A stretch of DNA of 64,000 nucleotides from Gnetum montanum (Eukaryota; Streptophyta; Gnetopsida; Gnetales; Gnetaceae). The position numbers were made by a program, and so were the translations under genes. Below are positions 1-11,189 of this stretch, one piece after another. The notes under the pieces are model-generated. The model was not told where the DNA came from. It saw nothing but the letters and a program-made list of their open reading frames with translations, and searched no databases. The stretch covers positions 1,942,668 to 2,006,667 of the forward strand of contig MNCI01013895.1 of the NCBI GenBank assembly GCA_015680685.1. Reading direction: 5' to 3'. Within the stretch, counting starts at the first letter, position 1, and every line of letters begins with the position of its first letter.

Positions 1-165
1 CAAAATTATCATGTCATGAGTTCATTTTTATAAACTCCATTGTGGCACTAAAGGGTCATGTATATAGAAGTCAGTGTCATGTAGATCTACATCCCAATTT
101 TGTAAGGAACTCCATCCTCATTTTATTTTAACTTGAGGATGAGTTTTCAGTTAATCATGGGGGTA
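1..165 (+). mobile_element. 3' internal tail of LTR element X with polypurine tract
   Basis: This is the last part of the internal region of a plus-strand LTR retrotransposon whose 5' portion lies outside the window. It ends in ATCATGGGGGTA immediately before an LTR beginning TGATAA. The sequence just before it (a GGATGAGTTTTCA-like stretch) matches, on the opposite strand, the equivalent position of element A (2698-2760) and element D (62005-62060). No coding sequence is visible in this tail. Confidence 0.7.
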
Positions 166-1001
166 TGATAAATCCAAATATTTGGACCCAGTGATATCAT
201 ATCTTACCATACATTATCATATAAATGATATTGCAAGATGTGTGCCAACCTATATAAGCAATACTTAGGCATATAGATCCAAAGAAGATTGATAGCTTAG
301 TAACAAAACTCTTTCAATTTTTTTTCTTGAATTCAGTACTTAGCAATGTGTTCCCATAGTGTGATGTTAAGTGATTGAATGAAGTCTTTATTCGAGTGTG
401 ATGTACTTGGACACATTGCATGATCAAAAATAAAGATCAAGATTACTTTTTATCATTGTAGCAATACTTAGTTTTATTTATTTATTTTAATTAGTTTACT
501 ATTTTATTTTTTTATAGTTAATGTTTACAATTTCTTAAAATTTACTTTTAATGTCATTAAGTAGAATGGGTATGACTAATCTTGAGCACATAAGTGTAAC
601 TACTTGGTAAACCAGTAATACTATCACTTGGTACGCCTAATAGTGTAGTACTTGGTAATCCTAGTAGTATTTGTATGAAGTCCAAGGTGTGATTGAAAGA
701 TTAGAACTAGCTACTCATCACATAGGCTAGTTTATATTTGTTTCAGTGTTACTTAGATTTAGAAAATTTTACCTTCACTTCATGTTTATTAGAAGCACAA
801 TGGCCAATACAACATCAATATCATATACCTCATCGTGATTTAAACCATATGCACTAATTTTACTATCTCATGTGGGAAGACAATGATCGCAAATGCTAAC
901 TAATTACTAGGATAATCACATTACCTTATTTGCAGAGTTCAACCAGGATTGCACGTGAACTCTTGTATCTTGTATGGTTGGGTGTTTCCTTATCTACTAC
1001 A
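166..1001 (+). repeat. 3' LTR of element X
   Basis: The LTR starts TGATAA right after a polypurine tract. A TATA-like box (TATATAAG) lies at 251-258, followed by the family R/U5 order: a 'tcttTATTCGAG' block, an 'aataaaga' block near 435, a 'GAGCACATAAGT' block near 583, the 'CTTGGTA' repeats at 605-660 and the 'gggaagacaatg' block near 875. The expected downstream end (a 'tatggttggg' block then CTACTACA) is reached near 1001. A CTACTCATCA at 711-720 resembles an LTR tip but is followed by more U5-like sequence, so the outer end is preferred. The 700-800 stretch is divergent. No target duplication can be tested because the 5' side is outside the window. Confidence 0.6.
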
Positions 1002-1747
1002 TATTCTGTGACAACATCTTTATACTTTCAAAACATTATCTTTTAGCTTTTCCTTAAAAATGCATCTGATAAAGATAGGTCATTCAGTAGGTTTAAGTTG
1101 CTTTTGGATATAGTAATGTACATCTACCTAGTATGTTTTGTTTGTTCTTGATTTTGGGGGTTGTAGAACAGAGAATCTTTAATTAAAATATAGTCAGCTT
1201 TGTTAGCAAATTGCAACATTCAATTACATTTGTTCTTGGTTTTAGTTGTTGAAGAGCTGTTTAAATGAGATCCTACATGATCTTTAATGTTGGGTTGTGG
1301 TTGTGGTTATTTTTCCATCCTATCTACTATGAATGTGTTTAAGATGCTAAAGCTCATTAACATGATATTTGAAGGTTCATTATTGTTGTTTCTGCCCATT
1401 TAGGTATATTATTATTGTTATAGTTAATATATACACTACAAATCTGATTTGAGAAAGAATAGGTATGTGGAATCTCTTAGTTAAAGCTTATGTTATGGGT
1501 TATAATACCTACTGCTATCTGATGAATTGAAGGGTAACATTTATTTGAAAAGTTTATTTAGGTCTCTATAAAGGATAAAAGTAATGTAATTTGTGCAAAA
1601 TATTATCATTGCTCATAAATCATAATTTTAAGTATATGATCATTTAGTTTTTCATTTAATTTGTCTTATTATTAGTTTTAATGTAGGTATTTGGCCAAGA
1701 TTCAATTATTTTTAGTATGGAAACTTATGTAAGATGCATAAGATATG
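1002..1747. repeat. Host paralogous block, copy 1, left half
   Basis: This non-coding stretch is clearly similar to 20829-21470. Shared landmarks in the same order include TCTTTTAGCTTTTCCT, CAGAGAATC, CATTTGTTCTTGGTTT, GAATGTGTTTAAGATGC, AAAGCTCATTAAC and a TTGATGAATTGAAGGGTAACAT-like stretch. The block resumes at 15356 beyond element A. It begins at the end of the X LTR, so X probably also inserted into this block. No ORF of note; function unknown, perhaps UTR or intron of a lost gene. Confidence 0.75.
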
Positions 1748-1752
1748 CAACG

Positions 1753-2697
1753 TGATGAGTAGTGAGGTACCCATACACCCAACCATACAAATCACAAAGC
1801 GTTCATGCATGACTTAGTCAAATTCCATTGACTTTATCATTTCCAATGCACTAGCCCTTTAGGAAGTAAATCTAACCTTAAAGTTAATCATTGTCCTCCC
1901 AATTAAACTTGTGATGGTCATTGGTATGGTTAAGTGTAACTGAGGGATCCGATTTTTATCATTTTGTATTTTATGTTTTGGGTGCTCGAAATGTAGGTAA
2001 AAGGAATTTGATTAACTAATCTAAATTAATTAATTAACTACTATTTAACTAATCCTAACATAAGTATCCGTTCCCACTTTTCATATATGTCATCAATCCA
2101 TGTATCCATTGCTAGGTAACCAAACACTATGCTATTGGGCATACGAAGCGATAACGGTGCTGGGATTACCAAGTGAATACATGCTATGCTCAAAGTGGTT
2201 ATACTTATGTATTTAATCTATCTAGCTTAATTATCTCATTAACTCAATTGTTGGAAATAATTGTGAAATAATCAAGAATAATTAACAAATAATTGAAAAC
2301 ATTGAATGCATAAATAAAAGAGCTAATCTATCCAAAGTGTTGCAAGATTTATCAGAAAACTCATCTTTATTGCCACACACACTATCATGCTCAGGTACAA
2401 CAATGCTCGAATAAAGATCCGTACACTCAATGACTCTTGTTGTGGGCACTTACGAAAAAAAATCTAAGTTTCAAATGGAAAAAATGCAAGACCTTCATTA
2501 CTACTGAAATCTTGACTCCCCCCATAAATGTGATGGGTAGGCACGTATCTATAAGTGATGGATAAACACTACGTCGACAAGGCATCATTGATGTAGGTCA
2601 AGATGCATCAATGAGGTATCATGGACAAGGCCTCATTGACGTGGTCGGTTACGTCAACGAGGCCTCATCAATGCAACCAATCAATGATGACTCATCA
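1753..2697 (-). repeat. 3' LTR of element A
   Basis: On the plus strand it runs from TGATGAGTAGTGAGG to GACTCATCA and pairs with 14412-15350 along its length. The U3 part (about 2570-2697, at the right side) holds repeated GAGGCCTC / TCAATGA motifs. The tips form an inverted repeat of about eight bases (TGATGAGT / ACTCATCA). Confidence 0.92.
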
Positions 2698-2706
2698 TAC
2701 CCCCAT
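2698..2706 (-). other. Polypurine tract of element A
   Basis: TACCCCCAT on the plus strand (ATGGGGGTA on the element strand) abuts the 3' LTR. The same tract sits next to the LTRs of X and D, supporting its role as plus-strand DNA primer. Confidence 0.8.
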
Positions 2707-2947
2707 GACTAAATGAAAACTCATCCTTGAGTTCTTCTACAAAATTGGGAAGTTATGGGATTATTGATTAACTTTTCTTTTCAACAAAATAAACTTAACT
2801 AACTTGATAAAAAATGGAGTACCCAAGTTTATGGATTAAGACATTACAAAAATGACGGTGTTCAAGACACAAAATTGAACAACATGATACAATGTTTCAA
2901 AAATTGGACAACACATTACTTGATGATGTGAAGCTTATTGGAGAAGA

Positions 2948-5786
2948 TCAAACGATCCCAGGCAATGGTGGTTCTAGAGGCTCTAAGGAACCTTCACTGG
3001 CTTCATGCACTAGTGGTGGTTGAGGCTATGGTTGTCTTGCTGCTAGTACAACTTCAGGTGGAAGGTAGAAAACATCTAGCAGTGCTTTCATTTTCTTCTC
3101 TTTACTCCTAGGATCATGCATTGTCAACATAGCTTCCTTAATGTGGATTGGAAGGAGCACCACCCAAGGACATAGGATCATTGGAAACAACTCCTTAGCA
3201 TTAACAAACTAGGAAACAAACTATTTGTGTTCAATGTCAAATGCTCGAATTGTGCTTTTCATCTCCTAGTAGTCATTCATCCATTTGGCTAGGTCCTCAG
3301 TGATGGATTGTTGATCTATGAATCGTCCTTTTAGGACTTCAAGTTCAACGTTAGGAATCTCAAGCTTTTGCTTGGTATCCTTGTGGTGTTTGAACTTGGC
3401 ATCATATAGCAAATATGAGTAAGCCACTTGCTTCTCCAATTTTGACCACTATCGTCCAGCTTTTAGCATTGCCAGGTTTGCTTAATGAAGATTGGCCAAC
3501 TCCATATACTCTATCATGTCTTCAATCTATAACTCCTTCAAGAGAATCTCTGCTTTGTTGTAGGAATCAATCCCATCAAGGATGGACTACCACATCTCTC
3601 TTCCTTGCTGGAGTTGTTGGAGGGCTTCATTTACTTTAGCCTTTTTCATTAATTTCCTTCTACAAGCCACCCTAGTCCCTGTAGTGATTTTTCATTCTCT
3701 CAAACTTGAGAGATTCATTCTTCCAAGTGACAATTTCAATGGTAGACTTTTATCGCAAGGTGCATACCTCCTCCATTGATAGATTTTGGTTCTCTGTGGC
3801 CAATTTTCTCAGTTCAGTGTTGACTTTGGCAAGCTACTTGTGTTGTGGATAAATGAATTCCTGCATTTGATCTCTTTGAGCATCAATATTTCGCAAGTGT
3901 TGATTTTGCGTGATCAGTGCCTCATTTTCTTGGTGCATCTAATTTAAGTTCTTTTTAATTGAATGCATTTTAACTTTTTCCATGGACTATTTGAAGATGG
4001 AAATTACCACTTCCTCCTTATCCTTTTGAAGTCATTCCTGAAGCTGTTTGATAGCTTCATCTCTTGTCATTGTTGAGCTAAGGATTGTTTTCTTTGCAAG
4101 TCAAGCACAAAGTTTAGCAACCTCCACAACCAAGCATTGATTTTGCTCTTGGGCTGTTTCTAGTTGACCTTCCAAAATAATGCATTTGCCCCTTGCATTT
4201 AGTAGCTCTAACTGGGTTGTAGTAATGTTCTCCAAAAGATCAAAGATATCTAGAGTTGGTTGCCCGGTTCCTACCAGTTGTTCCAGCAATTGTTCACATT
4301 GGGCTGTGTTCAATTTTCTATTGATCGTGCTTGCAAATGCATGCACATCTTGAAGTGTAGATATGTCTAGTATAGACACTGCAGGTGCATTTAGTGCTTC
4401 AACTACATGGTCAGCTATCACTTTTGCTACTATTTCCTACCCTTGGTGTTGCATAACTAAGATAGTTGCCTCTTCACCTTCCTCCAACCTCATTGAGAAA
4501 GTGGTAGCATTCCCAGAGAATTCTGGGAATAGATGATGTGTTGGTAATAAGACCATCACCTCTTGAGTGTTGGGATCTGACCTCAAAGGTAGCTGCATTC
4601 TTTGGGTAGAGAAAATGGAATCATCCCTCTCCATTTGAGTAATTATTCAAGCCACCTCATTAAGGTGACTCATTGCTAGTTGATACATAGATGGACCTGC
4701 TACTCTTGTTCACTCAAGAGCTACTCTCAAATTTGTCACAGACGCTCAAGGATTGTGTAGGCCTTTGGTGTTATCTCCTGAGTGGGTGGTGGTGGTAGCA
4801 GTTCCTTCATTGAGGCATTTTTTCCTTCATTGGATAGCTGTTAACATTTTTTCCTTCATAATTTCTACCCATGAGGCAAAGGGAGTATGCCTAAGAGTGT
4901 CATTGAAATAGTGAACAATACCTTCCCTCTTGCAAGGTTTTCTTATAAGACATGGAAAGGCCAAGGTCCTTCTTCCATGTTCATTCTTCTTGAAATTCTT
5001 CTCAATCTCCAAATAAATCAACTATGGAAGGTTAACGGGAAATTTCTCGCTTAGAGCAGTTCATGCATGAGCCAAGAAGGTAGTTACCTTACTTGGCCTC
5101 ATCATTGGATTGAGGTGATAGGCTACAATCTTGAAATAAATTTGCTTCACCGATGTGAGTGTGCTAGACTCCTTATGGTGCACCTCGTAACATTGTTGGG
5201 TCCACTCCCTTTTCACCTCAAGGTCACCTTTTGTTGATATTTCTACTAGCTATGTTCTCATGTTAGGAAACCCTAGTGCCTATGTAATGGCCTCTACCAA
5301 GTAGGACACATGAACATCCTTAATTTTTACAACGAACCCTGGCCTTTGACTATTTTAGAAGAGATAAGTCTCTCCTATGTACCAGTCCTCACTAGTCGTG
5401 ATGATTGGCCACCTGGGAGAGATTTGCAATTGTGTTTTGACATCCTCTAGAGCTTTCTCCAAAAATGGCCTGAGGTTTATCTCTTAAAGTACTGATCTTT
5501 GGATCTCTTAGGACTTGATGATGTCTAGGCAGCCTTGAGTTAGAGTGACCTCAAGCCTAGGCATAGGTCTAGGTGCTTCTCCTTGTTGAGATTGTTTTGT
5601 AGGCAGTTCTTCTTATGGAATTTGTCAAATAGATTCCACTTTGGGCTCATCACAAAGAGATCCTATTGCATGGATCACCTCTTATTGTTCTTGGCCTTGG
5701 TCTTGCTAGCCCCTTCCATCTGTAGGTCATTTTTCCCATGGTTGTAAGGGTTTTCCTTCCTATGGGTGCTTTTATTTAGGTGCCAT
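2948..5786 (-). pseudogene. Extra ORF of element A: plant-transposon-protein-like domain plus long coiled coil (decayed)
   Basis: A reading frame of roughly 900 codons, broken by many stops and at least one frameshift near 3620, runs from ATG at 5786 to TGA at 2948, in the same sense as gag-pol. Open pieces survive at 4827-5021, 4437-4634 and 4101-4421. The N-terminal half (about 5560-4830) has the pattern of the 'putative plant transposon protein' domain of Athila/Tat-type ORFs: a YFKIVAYHLNP segment, a PSKVTTFLAHA segment, an LIYLEIEKN segment, then LAFPCLIRKPC. The C-terminal half (about 4420-3050) is rich in Glu, Gln, Lys and Leu with heptad-like spacing, including ENEALITQNQHLRN, and ends Pro-rich. 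The C-terminal ~180 codons recur in element G (58130-58680). Function unknown; domain assignment is by eye. Confidence 0.7.
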
Positions 5787-6094
5787 CTATAATCACAATA
5801 GAACCATGAATTGGCAATCATTGTGTAACCTTAAAATAATTAGGATAGCTTAACTCTTGAGGGTAGTTACACTTGGCTAAGCAATGATTATGGATGATTT
5901 AATTAACTTAATTGTTATTTCTATTTATGCCTTATCATTGATAAATCATCCTGGAGGTTGTTGGAAGGGTTAACTTGGAAAAAGTTCATGTTTATGTATG
6001 ATTAAAGTTACTAATGCTTAGGGGAGTTAGAAATTTTTTTTGAAAAGTGTATTAAAAACCTTAAGATTTGTGGCCCCCACGATAAAGATCTTAC
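5787..6094 (-). other. Possible intron in the leader of the extra ORF
   Basis: On the minus strand, GAG|GTAAGATC (donor at 6094) and a T/A-rich GTGATTATAG (acceptor at 5787-5788) bracket 308 bases, and the acceptor abuts the ATG of the extra ORF exactly. The stretch is AT-rich and non-coding. This is inference from splice-site consensus only. Confidence 0.4.
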
Positions 6095-6241
6095 CTCTAG
6101 TAAGTGCAAGATTGAGAAACAGAGTGATTTGGACAAACGGTTTGAAAGTTATGGACTTTGGAAAGTTTTGGGCTCTAAGAAATTGTAAAAATTCCTTGTG
6201 TGTTAGGAGAAAATGACCAAAAATTCCAAAGTGTCCAACAG

Positions 6242-6363
6242 TATATATAGTATTTTTGTATTATGTCAACGAGGCCTCGACAATGGGGCCTCATTGATAG
6301 GGTCGGCTACATTGATGAGGCCTCGATGACATAGTTGTTGACCATTGTTGACTTTTGTTGACT
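6242..6363 (-). promoter_or_regulatory. Internal promoter-like region: TATA box, U3-like repeats and three W-boxes
   Basis: TATATATA at 6242-6249 lies about 150 bases upstream of the possible splice donor for the extra ORF. Next upstream (6263-6335) are three GAGGCCTC-type units with a GGTCGGCTAC spacer, closely resembling the U3 repeats of this element's own LTR (2640-2680). Beyond them the hexamers TTGACC (6338), TTGACT (6348) and TTGACT (6358), on the plus strand, are spaced exactly 10 bases apart. TTGAC[C/T] is the WRKY-binding W-box core. An LTR-like promoter driving the extra ORF is an inference. Confidence 0.45.
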
Positions 6364-6599
6364 TTGGTTAAACTTTCATAATACAAGGAATTTTTTGATG
6401 AAATTGGGATTAAATGAAAGCTTAGAAGATCAAGAATAGTATGAAATCATGAGAAAAGGGTGTCAAACTTTATAAATTTGGAAAAATGGAGAAAAATTGA
6501 TTTAATGGATAAATGCAATGAAAGATTATGGAGTATTGAGCGGTTTACACAATGGAAAATACGAAATATAAGATTTTAGCAATGTCAAAGGTAAGGAAC

Positions 6600-7960
6600 C
6601 TTAACTAATCAAGTTAAAAGCTATGCAAGTGGGTCCTCCCCATAGTAGGCACATGCCCCTTTTACCCTTACATAATCTCAAATAAGGAGTTTGTGGGCCC
6701 CATAGTTGATTTAATGATCATGACTGAAACACCACAGCCTTGCACCGACGATTTTGGTCGGCACAATGACAAGTTAAGGACCGACCCAAAAGAATCCACT
6801 CAAGAATCCCAATATGTTAGACTAAGACATAGAGCATAACATAGAACCCATTAGTGAGCTGAGTTATGGCAACTTGGATGGATGATAGAGAAGGTGGAAT
6901 GGTATTCCAAATTAAGGTAATAAGAAGTCCCTTGTGGATTTGTGGTTATAATGACCTGAGAAGTTCCATCCTCAGTCTAGACCAAAATCATATGCTTTCA
7001 GTGACTTCACATTGCCACTTTAAGATTGATCCATCCACTCAAGACACAAGAGTGTTCTCGCGAGACAACCACCATTCCACAAAGAGGAGAGAGAAGTAGG
7101 AAGTGAGAGAGAGAGGGCCTTAGTTAGAGGGAACCTTTAGGCATAGGTGTATGTCTTTCAAGTCCCATAACCAGTGCTTGTAGCCCTTTTATTTGTCCAA
7201 GGGGTGTGCTTTGAATTCCCATTGTTTTTTTTTGAAATGGGAACCACACCATGTGAGGACTTATTCATGTCAAAGGGATGTGCCTTGAATTTTCATATTT
7301 TTTATTTATTTTTATTTTTTTGAATGATGAGAACCACACCATGCAATGACGTTATTTGTGTTCCTATCATTGGTGGTATGGAACAGTGAGAAGTCCATGA
7401 AAAAACACTTAAGCACTCAAGCAACAAGAAGAGTACAAAGAGTATTGAGTTCCCTTGAATTCACACCCTTTACAAACCTTTGGATCCTTCCTAATTTTGG
7501 AACTACCAAGGTCATTGATTAATTAAAAGTTTCTTTAATGAAAAAGGGACCTCAAATTTCTAGAACAAGGAAAACCATAGAGTTCTTTGGATGGGTGGAT
7601 GACATGGACTCACTACTTGTCCCATGAAAAATAAACCATGTCAAAGTCATTAGACATCAAAATTCAAATATAGAAATCAGACATTGAAAATCACATATTC
7701 AACACAAACCATCATTAGTAAACAACAACAACAACATTGGATGTTGTGAAAATAAAGGAGATTTATTAGCAAAAATGAGAAAATATCATGCTTAATAAAA
7801 ATAAACACAAGAAAAAAAATAAAGTAAAAAATATATAAGAAAGTGTAAAATAATTAAGAAAATTTAAATGTACTAAAAATGGTATAAAATTAGAAAAATT
7901 TGAAAAGAAAAAATTTGTAAACTCAAAAATGTGAAAAAAAAGGGTAGAAAAACTGAGAGG
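6600..7960 (-). other. Conserved noncoding block after pol, element A copy
   Basis: No credible ORF. It is homologous to B 48400-49740, C 45065-46170 (opposite strand) and D 62780-63950. The best-kept stretch (7090-7180) contains the family's AACTAAGGCCC-type core and a region that forms a GGCATG/CATGCC hairpin in element C. Large A/T-rich runs lie at 7780-7950. Confidence 0.6.
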
Positions 7961-8124
7961 TTATGGTAATGGTCAACATGGATGGCCATCTCCCACATGA
8001 TTGAGATGGAAGGAGGAGTTCTGAAAAGTAGAATGTGAGTGTCCATTAGGTGAGGTGGTATTTACATTGGCCAATCTTGGTTCTAGGAAAGGTTTGTCTT
8101 GTTGGATATTGACCAACTAATTCT

Positions 8125-8210
8125 TATTTGGGTTGTTAGGTTTGTAAATTATCATGGCCCTAGAGGNCTATTTGGGTTGTTAGGTTTGTAAATTATCATG
8201 GCCCTAGAGG
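8125..8210. other. Assembly join: 42-bp direct repeat around a single N
   Basis: The 42 bases at 8125-8166 are repeated exactly at 8169-8210, separated by N (8167) and one base. The same arrangement occurs at 10292 and 63635. The sister copy in element B has only one copy of the corresponding stretch. This looks like an uncollapsed contig overlap rather than biology. Confidence 0.85.
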
Positions 8211-8224
8211 GAAAGGTTTAATCA

Positions 8225-9290
8225 ATTATATAAGGTCCCTTCCACAATGTTTAAAATTTTTGCTTTTGAGGTACATGTGTAGGGTTCTAGTAAAGAACCT
8301 TATCTCCTAATTGAAACCTTACTTTCCTAATTCTAAGGCCATGGTGGTGCTTGCTGAATGCCTTGTTCACCTCATTTAAAGATAGGGCCACTAAGTGATT
8401 TTCGTCTAGCACGTTCAGATTAATCAATCTTTTCTTTTGTGCTAAAATTAGGTCAAGGTTTAAATCACAAGTTGTTGAGAGTGTACAGAGCTCAAATTGA
8501 ATTGGGAGTGTTGGAAGTTTTTCAAGTGTTGAAAGTTTTTCGTACACTAACTCATAGGGAGAATATCCAATAGGAAGTTTCCAAGTTGATCAGTAAGCCT
8601 AAAGAGCATCATTAAGTTTTGTACTCCAATCCTTCCTATATTTGCTAATGATTCATGTTAATATTTTTGTAATCTCTTGGTTGGTTACCTTTTCTTGATT
8701 GTTGGCGTGGGGGTGGTAAGATGGTGTTAATTTATGTTCTACCCCCAAGCATTGCATTAATTTTCTAAATGTGCCACTTGCAAAATGAGTCCCATTATCA
8801 GAAATTAGTGAACATGGCATCCCAAACCTATTGACAATATGTTGTTGTATAAATCTGGTGGCAGTGGATGATGTGCAATCTGTAACGGCTAGCACTTTAG
8901 CTCATTTTGTACAATAGTCAAATGCTACTATAATACATGCTTTCCCGTAAGACATGGATGTGATGGGACCCATGAAATAAACACCCCATATGTCAAAAGG
9001 TTCTAGTGGTTGAATCCATTGTTGAGGACCTTCCATATGAGCAATCATCCCCCCATCACATTGACAACATTCAAAAGACTTGACAAACTAGTGGGCATCC
9101 TTAAAGATTATGGGCCAATAGTATCTTGCCATTAGGATTTTTATGGTCATGCATCTCCTTGCATAGTGGCCTCTGCAAGGTCCTTCATGAGCATCCTGGA
9201 GAATGCATAGTTGATCTTTGTAAGGGACACACCAACAAATTAGGCCATCAACACACACCTTGTAAAGGTGTTAGTTAATTTCCATGAAGT
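8225..9290 (-). pseudogene. Element A integrase (decayed)
   Basis: Ty3/gypsy integrase, which would insert element cDNA into the genome. Reading from 9290 downwards there is a zinc-finger remnant (about 9190-9050), then the catalytic core with FMGP near 8970, ISDNGTHF (8653-8895 piece) and HPHANNQEK. The second catalytic Asp (SDNG) is kept. The final catalytic Glu aligns with Lys in NNQEKVTN, where element C has NGQVEFTN. A 3' piece (8287-8547) covers the C-terminal core up to KVRFQLGDKVLY, typical of the end of this integrase type. Stops and frameshifts separate the pieces, and a join artefact sits just downstream at 8167. Clearly dead. Confidence 0.88.
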
Positions 9291-9315
9291 GTTTAACCCG
9301 ATGAAGAAATTAATA

Positions 9316-10880
9316 TTATTTCCTAAAATCCAAGTCTTGTGACATCTCTTGAGTGAGAAGATATGTGAGGATGTCATTATACCATATTGCTTTTTCAGGC
9401 GTGTGTTCATTTATTGCTCCAATAAAGAGGAGTTCATGTAGAAATTGATTAGAGAGTGGGCTCTCCTCCTCTTTGTTATCCCATCTTAAGCAAGAAAGAT
9501 GGTCAATGACCACATTGTTTATCCCTTTTCGATCTACCATAGTAAGATTGAATTCCTGCAAGATCGCAAGCCATCGTATAACACAAGGGCTTACAGTCAA
9601 CTTATTTATAAGGAAGCGAATTGCATTGTGGTTTGTATGTACAAATACTTTATAACCTAGCACATAACGTCTAAAATTTTCTAGCACATACACCACTGCC
9701 ATTAATTCTTTTTCCATGGTGGTGTAATTTAACTATGCCTCCACAATGCTTCAACTCACACAGTGGATATAATATTGATGTTTCTTATTGTCCATCTGTG
9801 TGACTACTACTCCCAAAGCATAGTTAGATACATCTTTCATGATATGGAATGGTTTGGACCAATTTTGTGCTCGTAGGATTGGTGTTTCTACGAGTTTCTT
9901 TTTTAATTGTTGGAATGCGTGTTCACATTCCTTGGTCCAAATGAAAGGTGCATCTTTCTTTGTAAGCTCTACCAATGGCTTTGCAATCTTAGAGAAATTC
10001 TCAATAAAGCATCGGTAGTAACCATGTGTCTAAGGAATGATCGAACATCTTTGATAGTCTCTGGTTGGTGTGTTATTCCTTGGATGACTCTTATTTTTTT
10101 TGGGTTTACCTCAATCCCTTTCTATAAAATTCGGTGCCCCAGCACAATGCATTCTTAGACCATGAGATGGCTCTTTTGCCAATTGAGCCATAGGTTTATC
10201 TCAACACATCTCTTCAGTACTTGCTCAAGTTGGTTTGAGGCTTGCTCAAAGGTAGCTTTGTAGGTGCAGAAGTCATCAGTAAAAACTTCACNGAGGCTTG
10301 CTCAAAGGTAGCTTTGTAGGTGCAGAAGTCATCAGTAAAAACTTCACCACGACTACTGATTTGTTGTTGAAAGATATTAAGGACCAAGCATTGAAATGTT
10401 GCAGGGACATTGCATAGGCCAAATGGCATCTTACAATATGCAAAAGTCCCCCAGGGACTTATGAATGTTATCTTGGCTTGGTCTTTTAGCATGATTTGTA
10501 TTTGGTTATAGCCATTATAATTGTCCAAGAAACTATAATAACAATGCCCATATATGATGTCTAATACTTGAACCACAAATGACAAAGGAAAGTGATCCTT
10601 AAATGTTGTCATATTTAACAACCTAAAGTCAATTCAAACCCACCATTTACCACCCTTCTTTCGTATAGTTATGAGTGGGCTAACCCACTTACTATCTACA
10701 ATTGGATAGGTAAACCCTACCTTGAGGAGTTACTTTATTTCCTCCTTAATGATTTGTTTCAATTTGGGGTTTAGCCACCTCTTCAGTTGCCTTCTAAGCT
10801 TCATGGCTAGGTTAGTGTAGATGCGGTGCTGACATATCCTGGATATGACTAAGTAAAGGTTGTTGACCATTTTTTCATCA
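9316..10880 (-). pseudogene. Element A reverse transcriptase and RNase H (decayed)
   Basis: RT copies the RNA genome and RNase H removes it. From 10880 downwards, the RT fingers and palm follow the family pattern: DHFPLSF, SFLDNYNGYNQI, FAYCKMPFGLCNVPATFQ, then VFTDDF in place of the usual VFMDDF, so the residue before the two catalytic Asp is Thr. RNase H follows: EKELMAVVYVLENFRRYVL, KVFVHTNHNAIRFL and WLAILQEFNLTMVDRKG at 9316-9717, with HTNH where family members have HTDH. The tandem join artefact at 10237-10347 duplicates 55 bases in the RT. Multiple stops. Confidence 0.9.
10237..10347. other. Assembly join: 55-bp direct repeat around a single N
   Basis: The 55 bases at 10237-10291 recur exactly at 10293-10347 with N at 10292 between them. 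The duplication would repeat the VFTDDF segment of RT, which makes no biological sense. Confidence 0.88.
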
Positions 10881-11189
10881 CTTTCAACAACTTTTCTTTT
10901 TGTTTAGAAGTAAGTTTGGCATTAATGATGATCTATTTACCATTTTTAAAAAAATGCAAACTCCATTCTGATTGGTAAAGTTTTTAGTTCTAAGGGCTCT
11001 TACTTGAAGTGATTAGGGATCTCCAACTCTCCCCAATAGTTATCATCATTTTCATTAGAGAGTTGGGAATGGACTTGTTCAATTTTGTCCATGCCTTCTA
11101 CATATGCACAAGTTAAACTCTTAGTTAGTTCCATGCATATTATGTTGTTATGTGAATCATCTATCAACCATTGGGTGCCCTCCTGCTTT

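Noticed and set aside
711-720. CTACTCATCA as the end of the X LTR
   Set aside because: Family U5 blocks continue to about 1001, so this is an internal look-alike or a rearrangement point.
3415-3779. Plus-strand ORFs as genes
   Set aside because: They are antisense shadows of the minus-strand extra ORF of element A.
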